From the NCBI RefSeq assembly GCF_002994745.2, contig NC_037093.1, forward strand, positions 50,262,384 through 50,326,383: a stretch of 64,000 nt of DNA, given 5' to 3'. Position 1 is the stretch's first letter, and each line of letters opens with the position of its first letter. The notes under the pieces are model-generated. The model saw nothing but the letters and a program-made list of their open reading frames with translations, had not been told where the DNA came from and ran no database searches. The DNA is from Rosa chinensis (lineage: Eukaryota; Streptophyta; Magnoliopsida; Rosales; Rosaceae). Positions 1 to 10,395 of the stretch are shown here, piece by piece. The translations under genes and the position numbers were made by a program.

Positions 1-439
1 TGTATGTAATGTTTATAAATGCAGTACTATTAAATTGAATCATAGCAATGATAAACCCGCAGCATCGTGCGGGCTTTATACCTAATTTAATATGTAAGAG
101 CATCACGTATTCATTCACATGCCATGCTCAGTCTTTTTTAAATTTCAATGCAGTCACTTATTTGTAATCTTTATAATCAAAGCATGTGCTTTAACACGAA
201 GATTTTCCATTTTCATTTTACAAGGGCTTAGGTCAAACTGATCTACCATTGGGGGCAACCAATAATGACATGACATGTGTAAGTTTAGGACAAACGCAAG
301 GAGTAACAGTAAAGCGGACAAAATAAATTGAACAAAAGCAATACGCATTGAGCTAAGTTAAGCAAACGCATAGCGAACCCATGCCTGTAAAATGAGTGTA
401 AATTAGGACTACACTCACAAGCCAATTGTCTGCTGCCAT
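1..439. other. intergenic DNA left of the array
   Basis: AT-rich sequence with no gene I can support apart from the weak small ORF listed separately. It lies downstream of the last copy of the minus-strand array. Confidence 0.4.
154..348 (-). CDS. possible small secreted peptide (64 aa)
   Basis: A short ORF with a true ATG (complement of 346-348). The first 25 residues look like a signal peptide: a short basic start, then a leucine/alanine-rich hydrophobic run. The remaining 40 residues contain two cysteines and a basic, hydrophobic tail. I recognise no peptide-hormone family. It may be a chance ORF, since no promoter or conservation can be seen here. Confidence 0.18.
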   Translation of the reverse strand: MRIAFVQFILSALLLLLAFVLNLHMSCHYWLPPMVDQFDLSPCKMKMENLRVKAHALIIKITNK

Positions 440-469
440 GGGGGGGGGGGGGGGGGGGGGGGTGGGGGG
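440..469. repeat. poly-G tract
   Basis: A run of 23 G, one T, then six G. It could form a G-quadruplex, and its length is also prone to sequencing or assembly error. Confidence 0.9.
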
Positions 470-470
470 C

Positions 471-615
471 GCATAAAAGATAAAAAGATCTAAATCTCAT
501 AGCATAAAACATAGAAAGATCTAAATCTCAAAAGGTAGCTTTGGGTTTCAAGCGGGCATAGCATAAAACATAAAAAGATCTATATCTCAAAAGTCAGCTT
601 TGGGCTTCAAGCGGG
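471..615. repeat. 59-bp tandem repeat at the 3' end of the array
   Basis: Two near-identical 59-bp units (498-556 and 557-615) follow a partial unit (471-497). Each has a CATAGCATAAAACATA-like start, an AGATCT site and a TTTCAAGCGGG-like end. The stop codon of the last gene copy (607-609) lies inside the second unit, so the repeat includes the very end of the coding region. Confidence 0.85.
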
Positions 616-1353
616 GTAACCCTCCCAAGTGTGTTTATACACTCGAACAGGCCTCTTCGGCTTCTTTTCATCCTCCTTCTTGTTCGTCTTTTTCTCCTTC
701 TCTTCCTCTGCGTCTGGAGGACCGTCTTTCAACCCCTTCAGCTGCTCCAATATGTGCTTTTTGGCAGCCACGATGATTCCCTTCTCCAGCTGTTTAGTTT
801 CTGCATTCTTGTAAAACAATTCTTCAACATCCGGCAGGTTGTCAATTATATGCCAAGGGATTTGGGGTTTTTGAAGGAATTTAGCTCCACTAATTTCTTG
901 AAAGGTCTCCTTCAGCATCCCTAAAAAGGAATTGACCGCCATTGAAGCACAACCTCCAAATTTCAGAACAACTCGATCATGGTGCACGTCATACTCGAGT
1001 TGCACATAGATTTTTAACGGCCTGTTTCCCACAGCGTGCTTCTGGTTGAAGAACAAGTCGTTTTTAATTTCTCCTGTCTGTTGTAGTAAAACGTATTGTT
1101 CACACCTCTTACCTTTTTCGAGTTGTTGAAGCTTGCTGACTTCCTTCAGGAGAATTTCGCGAAGAGTCGGAACTTACGGTGTCTCTGGCATTTCTCGTAG
1201 CCGGAACTTTGGCCGGAGTTGTGAGAACTTGGCACATAGCCCAAGTTTGAGGGGTTGGAGGTCAGTGAAGGAGGAGGAGGGGAAGGAGAGGGAGAGGGAG
1301 GTGGTGGTGTTGGGCTTGGGAATGCAGAAACTTGTTGTTAAAGCTACAACCAT
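607..1353 (-). pseudogene. array copy A (last copy), one nonsense codon
   Basis: Full-length unit with ATG at the complement of 1351-1353. The frame is open except for one TAA (complement of 1174-1176) where intact copies have CAA (Gln) in the TPQVPT stretch. It is the only copy whose C-terminus does not end in VYKYL: it continues as VYKHTWEGYPA and stops at 607. This is probably the ancestral C-terminus, because this copy sits at the array edge. An internal restart after the stop is possible but unsupported. Confidence 0.8.
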
Positions 1354-1376
1354 TTTGCTGATTGTTGAGAAAGAAG

Positions 1377-2117
1377 CTATAAGTATTTATACACTTGAAC
1401 ATGCCTCTTCGGCTTCTTTTCCTCCTCCTCCTTCTTCTTCTTCTTCTTTTTCTCCTTCTCTTCCTCTGCGTCTGGATGACCGTCTTTCAACCCCTTCAGC
1501 TGCTCCAATATGTGCTTTTTGGCAGCCACGATGACTCCCTTCTCCGGCTGTTTAGTTTCTGCATTATTGTAAAACAATTCTTCAACATCCGGCAGGTTGT
1601 CAATTAAATGACAAGAGATTTGGCGATTTTGAAGGAATTGAGCTCCACTAATTTCTTGAAAGGCCTCATTCAGCAGCCCCAAAAAGGAATTGACCGCCAT
1701 TGAAGCACAACCTCCAAATTTCAGAACAACTCGATCGTGGTGCACGACGTACTCGAGTTGCACATAGATTTTTAACGGCCTGTTTCCCACAGCGTGCTTC
1801 TGGTTGAAGAACACGTCGTTTTTAATTTCTGTTGTCTGTTGCAGTGAAACGTATTGTTCACACCTGTTACTTTTTTAGAGTTGTTGAAGCTTGCTGACTT
1901 CCTTCAGGAGAACTTCGGGAAGAGTCGGAACTTGCGGTGTCTCCGGCATTTCTCGTAGCCGGAACTTTAGCCGGAGTTGTGAGAACTTGGCACATAGCCC
2001 AAGTTGGAGGGGTTGGAGGTCAGTGAAGGAGGAGGAGGGGAAGGAGAAGGAGAGGGAGAGGGAGGTGGTGGTGTTGGGCTTGGGAATGCAAAAACTCGTT
2101 GTCAAAGCTACAACCAT
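1377..2117 (-). pseudogene. array copy B, one nonsense codon
   Basis: ATG at the complement of 2115-2117 and stop at 1377. The frame matches the intact copies throughout except for TAA (complement of 1875-1877) replacing a Glu codon in the LQQLEKSK stretch. It has an expanded Lys/Glu tail and ends VYKYL. Confidence 0.8.
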
Positions 2118-2140
2118 TTTGCTGCTTGTTGAGAAAGAAG

Positions 2141-2863
2141 CTATAAGTATTTATACACTCGAACATGCCTCTTCGGCTTCTTTTCCTCTTCCTTCTTCTT
2201 TTTCTCCTTCTCTTCCTCTCCGTCTGGAGGACCGTCTTTCAACCCCTTCAGCTGCTCCAACATGTGCTTTTTGGCAGCCACGATGACACCCTTCTCCGGC
2301 TGTTTAGTTTCTGCATTATTGTAAAACAATTCTTCAACATCCGGCAGGTTGTCAATTAAATGCCAAGGGATTTTGGGATTTTGAAGGTATTGAGCTCCAC
2401 TAATTTCTTGAAAGGCCTCTTTCAGCAGCCCCAAAAAGGATTTGACCGCCATTGAAGCACAACCTCCAAATTTCATAACAGCCCGATCGTGGTGCACGAC
2501 GTACTCGAGTTGCACATAGATTTTTAACGGCCTGTTTCCTACAGCGTGCTTCTGGTTGAAGAACACGTCGTTTTTAATTTCTGCTGTCTGTTGTAGTGAA
2601 AAGTATTGTTCACACCTCTTACTTTTTAAAAGTTGTTGAAGCTTGCTGACTTCCTTCAGGAGAACTTCGGGAATAGTCGGAACTTGCGGTGTCTCCGGCA
2701 TTTCTCGTAGCCGGAACTTTGGCCGGAGTTGTGAGAACTTGGCACATAGCCGAAGTTGGAGGGGTTGGAGGTCAGTGAAGGAGGAGGAGGGGAAGGAGAG
2801 GGAGAGGGAGGTGGTGGTATTGAGCTTAGGAATGCAGAAACTCGTTGTCAAAGCTACAACCAT
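2141..2863 (-). CDS. array copy C, intact 240-aa putative plastid protein
   Basis: Uninterrupted ORF from a true ATG (complement of 2861-2863) in good context (AAAATGG). Residues 1 to about 45 are rich in Ser, Thr, Pro and Leu with few acidic residues, which fits a chloroplast transit peptide. Residues 60-85 (EVLLKEVSKLQQ) look helical. The central part, about 95-190, carries NDVFFNQKHAVGNRPLKIYV and FGGCASMAV. Next come PDVEELFYNNAETKQ and a helical VAAKKHMLEQLKGLK stretch, then a Glu/Lys tail ending VRVYKYL. No enzyme motif is visible and I do not recognise the family. With copy V it is one of only two full-length units without a disabling mutation, so it may be functional. The next copy starts 24 bp beyond its stop. 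Confidence 0.7.
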   Translation of the reverse strand: MVVALTTSFCIPKLNTTTSLSLSFPSSSFTDLQPLQLRLCAKFSQLRPKFRLREMPETPQVPTIPEVLLKEVSKLQQLLKSKRCEQYFSLQQTAEIKNDVFFNQKHAVGNRPLKIYVQLEYVVHHDRAVMKFGGCASMAVKSFLGLLKEAFQEISGAQYLQNPKIPWHLIDNLPDVEELFYNNAETKQPEKGVIVAAKKHMLEQLKGLKDGPPDGEEEKEKKKKEEEKKPKRHVRVYKYL

Positions 2864-2886
2864 TTTGTTGCTTGTTAAGAAAGAAG

Positions 2887-3853
2887 ATATAAGTATTTAT
2901 ACACTCGAACAGGCCTCTTCGGCTTCTTTTCCTCCATCTTCTTCTTCTTCTTCTACTTCTTTTTCTCCTTTTCTTCCTCTGCGTCTGGAGGACCGTCTTT
3001 CAACCCCTTCAGTTGCTCCAATATGTGCTTTTTGGCAGCCACGATGACTCCATTCTCCAGCTGTTCAGTTTCTGCATTCTTGTAAAACAATTCTTCAACA
3101 TCTGGCAGGTTGTCAATTATAAAACAATTCTTCAACATCCGGCTTGGGAATGCAGAAACTCGTTGTCAAAGCTACAGCCATTTTGCTGCTTGTTTAGAAA
3201 GAAGGTATAAGTATTTATACACTCGAACAGACCTCTTAGGCATCTTTTCCTTCTTTTTCTTTTTCTCCTTCTCTTCCTCTGCATCTGGAGGACCGTCTTT
3301 CAACCCCTTCAGTTACTCCAATATGTACTTTTTGGCAGCCACGATGACTCTCTTCTCCAGCTGTTCAGTTTCTGCATTCTTGTAAAACAATTCTTCAACA
3401 TCCGGCAGGTTGTCAATTATAAAACAATTCTTCAACATCCGGCATTCTTGTAAAACAATTCTTCAACATCAGGCTTGGGAATGCAGAAACTCGTTGTCAA
3501 AGCTACAGCCATTTTGTTGCTTGTTGAGAAAGAAGCTATAAATATTTATACACTGGAACAGGCCTCTTCGGCATTTTTTCCTCCTTCTTCATCTTCTTCT
3601 TCTATTTCTTCTTCTCTTCCTCTGCGTCTGGAGGACCGTCTTTCAACTTTTCAGTTGCTCAAATATGTGCTTTTTGGCAGCCACGATAACTCAATTCTCC
3701 AGTTGTTTAGTTTATGCTTTCTTGTAAAACAATTCTTCAACATCCGGCAGGTTGTCAATTATAAATCAATTCTTCAACATCTGACATTTTTGTAAAACAA
3801 TTCTTCAACATCCGGCTTGGGAATGTAGAAACTTGTTGTCAAAGCTATAGCCA
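2887..3853 (-). pseudogene. array, three short units (starts near 3182, 3512, 3853)
   Basis: Each short unit keeps the first 14 or so codons (transit-peptide start ending IPKP) and then jumps straight to DVEELFY, losing the whole central domain. Extra copies of a ~30-bp element around AATTCTTCAACATCC lie at the joints (for example 3421-3475). In the units I read, the fused frame soon meets a stop, so the products would be short. Confidence 0.7.
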
Positions 3854-4541
3854 TTTTGCAGCTTCTTGAGAAAGAAGATATAAGTATCTATACACTCGAA
3901 CAGACCTCTTCGGCTTCTTTTCCTTCTTCTCTTCCTCTACGTCTGGAGGACCGTCCAGCCACGATGACTCCCTTCTCCAACTGTTCTGTTTCTGCATTCT
4001 TATAAAACAATTCTTCAACATCCGGCAGATTGTCAATTATATATCATGGGATTTGAGGATTTTGAAGGTATTGAGCTCCACTAATTTCTTGAAAGGCCAC
4101 CTTCAGCAGCCCCGAAAAGGATTTGACCACCATTGACGCACAACCTCCAAATTTCATAATAACCCGATCGTGGTGCACGTCGTACTCGAGTTGCCCATAG
4201 ATTTTTAACGGTCTGTTTCCCGCAGCGTGCTTCTGGTTGAAGAATACGTCGTTTTTAATTTCTTCTGTCTGTTGAAGTGAAACGTATTGTTCACTCCTCT
4301 TACTTTTTTCGAGTTGTTGAAGCTTGCTGACTTCCTTCAGGAGAACTACAGGAAGAGTCGGAACTTGCAGTGTCTCCGGCATTTCTCGTAGTCGGAACTT
4401 TGGCCGGAGTTGTGAGAACTTGACACATAGCCCAAGTTGGAGGGGTTGGAGGTCAGTGAAGGAGGAGGGGAAGGAGAGGGAGAGGGAGGTGGTGGTGTTG
4501 GGCTTGGGAATGCAGAAACTCGTTGTCAAAACTACACTCAT
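3845..4541 (-). pseudogene. array copy G, nonsense and internal deletion
   Basis: ATG at the complement of 4539-4541. The frame is open for 165 codons, then TGA replaces the Trp of the conserved IPWH stretch (near 4044). Downstream about 60 bp is missing from the Lys/Leu-rich helix, shifting the frame. The usual terminal TAG is TAT here, so that frame reads on into the next start region. Confidence 0.75.
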
Positions 4542-4564
4542 TTTGCAGCTTGTTGAGAAAAAAG

Positions 4565-7500
4565 CTATAAGTATTTATACACTCGAACAGGCCTCTTCGG
4601 CTTCTTTTCCTCCTTTTTCTTCTTCTTCAGCTGCTCCAATATGTGCTTTTTGGAAGCCAGGATGACTCCCTTCTCTAGTTGTTTAGTTTCAGCATTCATG
4701 AAAAATAATTCTTCAACATCCGGCTTGGAAATGCATAAACTCGTTGTCAGAGCTACATCTATTTTGTTGCTTGTTGAGAAAGAAGCTATAAGTATTTATA
4801 CACTCGAACAGGCCTCTTCGGCTTCTTTTCCTCCATCTACTTCTTCTTTTTCTCCTTCTCTTCCTCTGCGTCTGGAGGACTGTTTTTCAACCCTTTCAGC
4901 TACTCCAATATGTGCTTTTTGGCAGCCACGATGACTCCCTTCTCCAGTTATTTAGGTTCTGCATTCTTGTAAAACAATTCTTCAACATCCGGCATTGTTG
5001 TAAAACAATTCTTCAACATTCGGCTTGGGAATGCAGAAACTCGTTCTCAAACCTACAACCATTTTGCTGCTTGTTGAGAAAGAAGCAATAAGTATATTTA
5101 TACACTCGAAGAGATCTCTTTGACTTCTTTTCCTCTTTTTTTTTTTATATTTTTTATTTTTTTCTCCTTCTCTTCCTCTGCGTCTGGAGGACTGTTTTTC
5201 AACCCTTTCAGCTGCTCCAATATGTGCTTTTTGGCAGCCACGATGACTCCCTTCTCCAGTTATTTAGGTTCTGCATTCTTGTAAAACAATTCTTCAACAT
5301 CCGGCATTGTTGTAAAACAATTCTTCAACATCCGGCTTGGGAATGCAGAAACTCGTTCTCAAACCTACAACCATTTTGCTGCTTGTTGAGAAAGAAGCAA
5401 TAAGTATATTTATACACTCGAAGAGACCTCTTTGACTTCTTTTCCTCTTTTTTTTTTATATTTTTTATTTTTTTCTCCTTCTCTTCCTCTGCGTCTGGAG
5501 GACCTTCTTTCAACCCCTTCAGCTGCTCCAATATGTGCTTTTTGGCAGCCACGATGACTCCCTTCTCCAGTTGTTTAGTTTCTGCATTCTTGTAAAACAA
5601 TTCTTCAACATCCGGCATTGTTGTAAAACAATTCTTCAACATCCGGCTAGGGAATGCAGAAACTCGTTGTCAAAGCTACATCCATTTTGTTGCTTGTTGA
5701 GAAAGAAGTTATAAATATTTATACACTCGAACAGGCCTCTTCGGCTTCTTTTCCTCATTTTTCTTCTTCTTCAGCTGCTACAATATGTGCTTTTTGGAAG
5801 ACAGGATGACTCACTTCTCTAGTTGTTTAGTTTCATCATTCTTGTAAAACAATTCTTTAACATCCGGCTTGGGAATGCAGAAACTCGTTCTCAAACCTAC
5901 AACCATTTTGCTGATTGTTGAGAAAGAAGCTATAAGTATTTATACACTCGAACAGACCTCTTCGAATGCTTTCCCTCCTTCTTCTTTTTTATTTTTTTTT
6001 CAATTTTTTTCTCCTTCTCTTCCTCTGCGTCTGGAGGACCTTCTTTCAACTCCTTCTGCTGCTCCAATATGTGCTTTTTGGCAGCCACGATGACTCCATT
6101 CTCTAGTTGTTTAGTTTCTGCATTCTTGTAAAATAATTCTTCAACATCCGGCAGTTTATCATTTATAAAACAATTCTTCAACATCCGGTATTTTTGTAAA
6201 ACAATTCTTCAACATCCGGCTTGGGAATGCAGAAACTCATTGTAAAAGCTACAGCTATTTTGTTGCTTGTTGAGAAAGAAGCTATAATTATTTATACACT
6301 CGAACAGGCCTCTTCGGCTTCTTTTCCTTCATCTACTTCTTCTTCTTCTCATTCTCTTCCTCTGCGTCTGGAGGACCGTCTTTCAACCCCTTCAGCTGCT
6401 CCAATATGTGCTTTTTGGCAGCCAAGATGACTCCTTTCTCCAGTTGTTTAGTTTTTGCCTTCTTGTAAAACAATTCTTCAACATCCGGCTTGTGAATGCA
6501 GAAACTCGTTCTCAAAGCTACAACCATTTTGCTGCTTGTTGAGAAAGAAGCTATAAGTATTTATATAGTCGAACAGACCTCTTCGACTTCTTTTCCTCCT
6601 TCTTCTTCTTTTGTTTTTTTTTTTTCTCCTTCTCTTCCTCTGCGTCTGGAGGACATTCTTTTAACCCCTTCAGCTGCTCCAATATGTGCTTTTTGGCAGC
6701 CACGATGACTCCATTCTCCAGTTGTTTAGTTTCTGCGTTCTTGTAAAACAATTCTTCAACATCCGGCAGGTTATCATTTATAAAATAATTCTTCAACATC
6801 CGGTATTTTTGTAAAACAATTCTTCAACATTCGGCTTGGAATGCAGAAACTCGTTGTTAAAGTTACAGCTATTTTGTTGCTTGTTGAGAAAGAAGCTATA
6901 AGTATTTATATACTCGAACAAGCCTCTTCGGCTTCTTTTCCTCCACCTACTTCTTCTTCTTTTTTGGTCATTCTCTTCCTCTGCGTCTGGAGAACCGTCT
7001 TTCAACCCCTTCAGCTGCTCCAATATGTGCTTTTTGGCAGCCACGATGACTCCCTTCTCTAGTTGTTTAGTTTCTGTATCCATGTAAAACAATTCTTCTA
7101 CATCCGGCAGGTTGTCAATTATAAAATAATTCTTCAACATCCGGCTAGGGAATGCAGAAACTTGTTGTCAATGCTACAGCCATTTTGCTGCTTGTTGAGA
7201 AAGAACCTATAAGTTTTTATACACTCGAACAGGCCTATTCGGCTTTTTTCCCTCCTCCTCCTCCTCCTTCTCCTTCTTCTTTTTCTTCTTCTCTTCATCT
7301 GCGTCTGGAGGACCGTCTTTCAACCCATTCAGCTGCTCCAATATGTGCTTTTTCGCAGCCATGATAACTCTATTATCCAGTGGTTTAATTTTTGAATTCT
7401 TGTAAAACAATTCTTCAACATCCGGCTAGGGAATGCAGAAACTCGTTGTCGAAGCTACAACCATTTTGTTGCTTGTTGAGAAAGAAGCTATAAATATTTA

Positions 7501-7795
7501 TACACTCGAACGGGCTTCTTCGGCTTTTTTTCATTCTTCTTCTTTTTCTCCTTCTCTTCCTGTGCGTCTAGAGGACCGTCTTTTAACCCCTTCAGCTGCT
7601 CTAATATGTGCTTTTTCGCAGCCACGATAACTTCATTATCCAGTTGTTTAGTTTCTGCATTCTTGTAAAACAATTCATCAAATATCCGGCAGGTTGTCAA
7701 TTATAAAACAATTCTTCAACATCCGGCATTCTTGTAAAACAATTCTTCAACATCCAGCTTGGGAATGCAGAAAATGGTTGTCAAAGCTACAGCCA
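4565..7795 (-). pseudogene. array, eleven short units
   Basis: Eleven TATA-like junctions (about 4573, 4792, 5089, 5405, 5717, 5936, 6290, 6560, 6903, 7213, 7495) mark short units of about 220-355 bp. Each fuses the transit-peptide start to the C-terminal DVEELFY part. At least one (ATG at 6525-6527) stays open for 64 codons through the fusion. The start codon has become ATA in the units starting near 4760, 6260 and 6873. Two neighbouring units (about 5022-5335 and 5336-5649) are nearly identical. Confidence 0.7.
6333..6527 (-). CDS. short fusion ORF of the array (64 aa)
   Basis: An example of an open short unit. The start MVVALRTSFCIHKP is followed directly by DVEELFYKKAK, then the Lys/Leu-rich helix and an acidic-basic tail ending in a lysine run. 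If translated it would be a plastid-targeted mini-protein made only of the C-terminal helical part. It has the same upstream TATA-like box as the long units. Expression is unknown. Confidence 0.35.
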   Translation of the reverse strand: MVVALRTSFCIHKPDVEELFYKKAKTKQLEKGVILAAKKHILEQLKGLKDGPPDAEEENEKKKK

Positions 7796-7819
7796 TTTTG
7801 CTGCTTGTTGAGAAAGAAA

Positions 7820-8707
7820 CACTAATATGTGCTTTTTGGCAGCCACGATGACTCATTTCTCCAGCTGTTTAGTTTCTCCATTCTTGTAAAACAATTCTTC
7901 AACATCCGGCTGGTTGTCAATTATATGCCATGAGATTTGGGGATTTTGAAGGAATTGAGCTCCAATATGTGCTTCTTGGCAACCACGATGACTCCCTTCT
8001 CCAACTATTTAGTTTCTGCATTCTTATAAAACAATTATTCAACATCCGGTAGATTGTCAATTATATGTCAAGGGATTTGGGGATTTTGAAGGAATTGAGC
8101 TCCAATATGTGCTTCTTGGCAACCACGATGACTCCCTTCTCCAACTGTTTAGTTTCTGCATTCTTATAAAACAATTATTCAACATCCGGTAGATTGTCAA
8201 TTATATGTCAAGGGATTTGTGGATTTTGAAGGAATTGAGCTCTACTGATTTCTTGAAAGGCCACATTCATCAGCCCCAAAAAGGAATTGACCGCCATTGA
8301 ATCACAACCTCCAAATTTCAGAACAACCCGATCGTGGTGCACGTTCTACTTGCGTTTCACATAGATTTTTAACGCCTGTTTCACTAAGCATGCTTCTGGT
8401 TGAAGAACACGTCGTTTTTAATTTCTGTTGTCTGTTGTAGTGAAACATATTATTCACTCCTCTTACTTTTTTCGAGTTGTTGAAGCTTGCTGACTTCCTT
8501 CATGAGAACTTTGGGAAGAGTCGGAACTTGCGGTGTCTCCGGCATTTCTCGTAGCCGCAACTTTGGCCGGAGTTGTGAGAACTTGGCACATAGTCCATGT
8601 TGGAGGGGTTGGAGGTCAGTGATGGAGGATGAGGGGATGGAGAGGGAGAGGGAGGTGGTGGTGTTGGGCTTGGGAATGCGGAAACTCTTTGTTAAAGCTA
8701 CTGCCAT
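7820..8707 (-). pseudogene. array copy R, disrupted and internally duplicated
   Basis: ATG at the complement of 8705-8707. The frame is open for about 85 codons until TAA replaces Gln in the KRSEQY stretch (near 8450). The C-terminal half contains a 140-bp tandem duplication (7961-8100 and 8101-8240), and the 3' junction lacks the TATA-like box. Confidence 0.75.
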
Positions 8708-8728
8708 TTTGTTGTTTGTTGAGAAAGA

Positions 8729-9393
8729 AGCTATAAGTATTTATACACTCGAACAGGCCTCTTCGGCTTCTTTTCCTCCCTCTTCATCATCTTCTTTTTC
8801 TTCTTATCTTCCTCTGCGTCTGGAGGACCGTCTTTCAACCCCTTCAACTGCTCCATTATGTGCTTTTTGGCAGCCACGATGACTCTATTCTCCAACTGTT
8901 TAGTTTAGGCATTCTTCTAAAACAATTCGTCAACATCCGGCAGGATGTCAATTATAAAACGATTCTTCAACATCTGACCGGTTGTCAATTATTAAACAAT
9001 TCTTCAACATCCGACATTCTTGTAAAACAATTCTTCAACATCCGGCTTGGGAATGCAGAAACTCGTTGTCAAAGCTACAGCCATTTTGCTTCTTGTTGAG
9101 AAAGAACCTATAAGTATTTATACACTCAAATAAGCCTCTTCGGCTTCTTTTCTTCCTTGTTCTTCTTCTTTTTCTCCTTCTCTTCCTCTGCGTCTGAAGG
9201 ACCGTCTTTCAACCCCTTCAGCTGCTCCAATATGTGCTTTTTGGCAGCCACGATAATTTCATTCTCCAGTTGTTTAGTTTCTGCATTCTTGTAAAACAAT
9301 TCATCAAATATCCGGCAGGTTGTTAATTATAAAATAATTCTTCAACATTCGGCTTGGGAATGCAGAAAATGGTTGTCAAAGCTACAGCCATTT
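8729..9393 (-). pseudogene. array, two short units
   Basis: Two short units (starts near 9082 and 9393) with the same fusion of transit-peptide start to C-terminal part. Several extra copies of the AATTCTTCAACATCC element lie at 8935-9045. Confidence 0.65.
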
Positions 9394-9411
9394 TGCTGCT
9401 TGCTGAGAAAG

Positions 9412-9992
9412 AAGCATTAATATGTGCTTTTTGGCAGCCACGATGACTCCCTTATCCAGCTGTTTAGTTTATGCATTCTTGTAAAACAATTCTTCAACAT
9501 CCGGCTGGTTGTCAATTATATGCCTTGAGATTTTGGGATTTTGAAGGAATTGAGCTCCTTCAGTAGCCACAAAAATGAATTGACCGCCATTGAAGCATAA
9601 CCTCCATATTGCAGAACAGCCCGATCGTGGTGCACGTCGTACTCAAGTTGCATATAGATTTTTAACGGCCTGTTTCCCACAGCGTGCTTCTGGTTGAAGA
9701 ACACGTCGTTTTTAATTTCTGCTGTCTCTTGCATTGAAATATATTGTTCACCCCTCTTACTTTTTTCATGTTGTTGAAGCTTACTGACTTCCTTCAGGAG
9801 AACTTTGGGAAGAGTCGGAACTTGCGGTGTCTCTGGCATTTCTCTTAGCCGGAACTTTGGCCGGAGTTGTGAGAACTTGGCACATATCCCAAGTTGGAGG
9901 GGTTGGAGGTTAGTGAAGGAGGATGAGGGGAAGGAGAGGGATGTGGTGGTGTTCGGCTTGGTAATGTAGAAACTCGTTGTCAAAGCTACAAC
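9412..9992 (-). pseudogene. array copy S, start codon lost
   Basis: The expected ATG is ATA (+ strand reads ACTATTTTG where others read ACCATTTTG). The frame is then open from near 9983 to 9516 before a stop, and part of the central domain is deleted next to GGYASMAV. The 3' junction lacks the TATA-like box. Confidence 0.75.
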
Positions 9993-10019
9993 TATTTTGC
10001 TGCTTGTTGAGAAAGAAGC

Positions 10020-10371
10020 TATAAGTATTTATACACTCGAACAGGCCTCTTCAGCTTCTTTTCCTCCTTCTTCATCATCTTCCTTTTCTTCTTATCTTCC
10101 TCTACGTCTGGAGGACCGTCTTTCAACCCCTTCAACTGCTCTAATATGTGCTTTTTGGCAGCCACGATTACTCCCTTCTCCAGCTGTTTAGTTTAGGCAT
10201 TCTTCTAAAACAATTCTTCAACATCCGGCAAGATGTCAATTATAAAACGATTCTTCAACATCCGACAGGTTGTTAATTATTAAACAATTCTTCAACATCC
10301 GACATTGTTGTAAAACAATTCTTCAACATCCGGCTTGGGAATGCAGAAACTCGTTGTCAAAGCTACAGCCA
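10020..10371 (-). pseudogene. array, one short unit
   Basis: Same structure as the other short units, with TATA-like junction near 10026 and repeated AATTCTTCAACATCC elements at 10210-10330. Confidence 0.65.
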
Positions 10372-10395
10372 TTTTGCTTCTTGTTGAGAAAGAAG

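Noticed and set aside
1170..1185. GTAAGT in copy A as an ancestral intron donor
   Set aside because: Intact copies read straight through this point in frame with CAA instead of TAA, and no matching acceptor or frame-preserving intron is visible.
629..3047. Plus-strand ORFs through the array (for example 1133-1534, 1891-2286) as genes
   Set aside because: They lie antisense to the better-supported gene family, start inside its coding region and cross unit junctions. Composition explains them; kept only as a low-interest finding.
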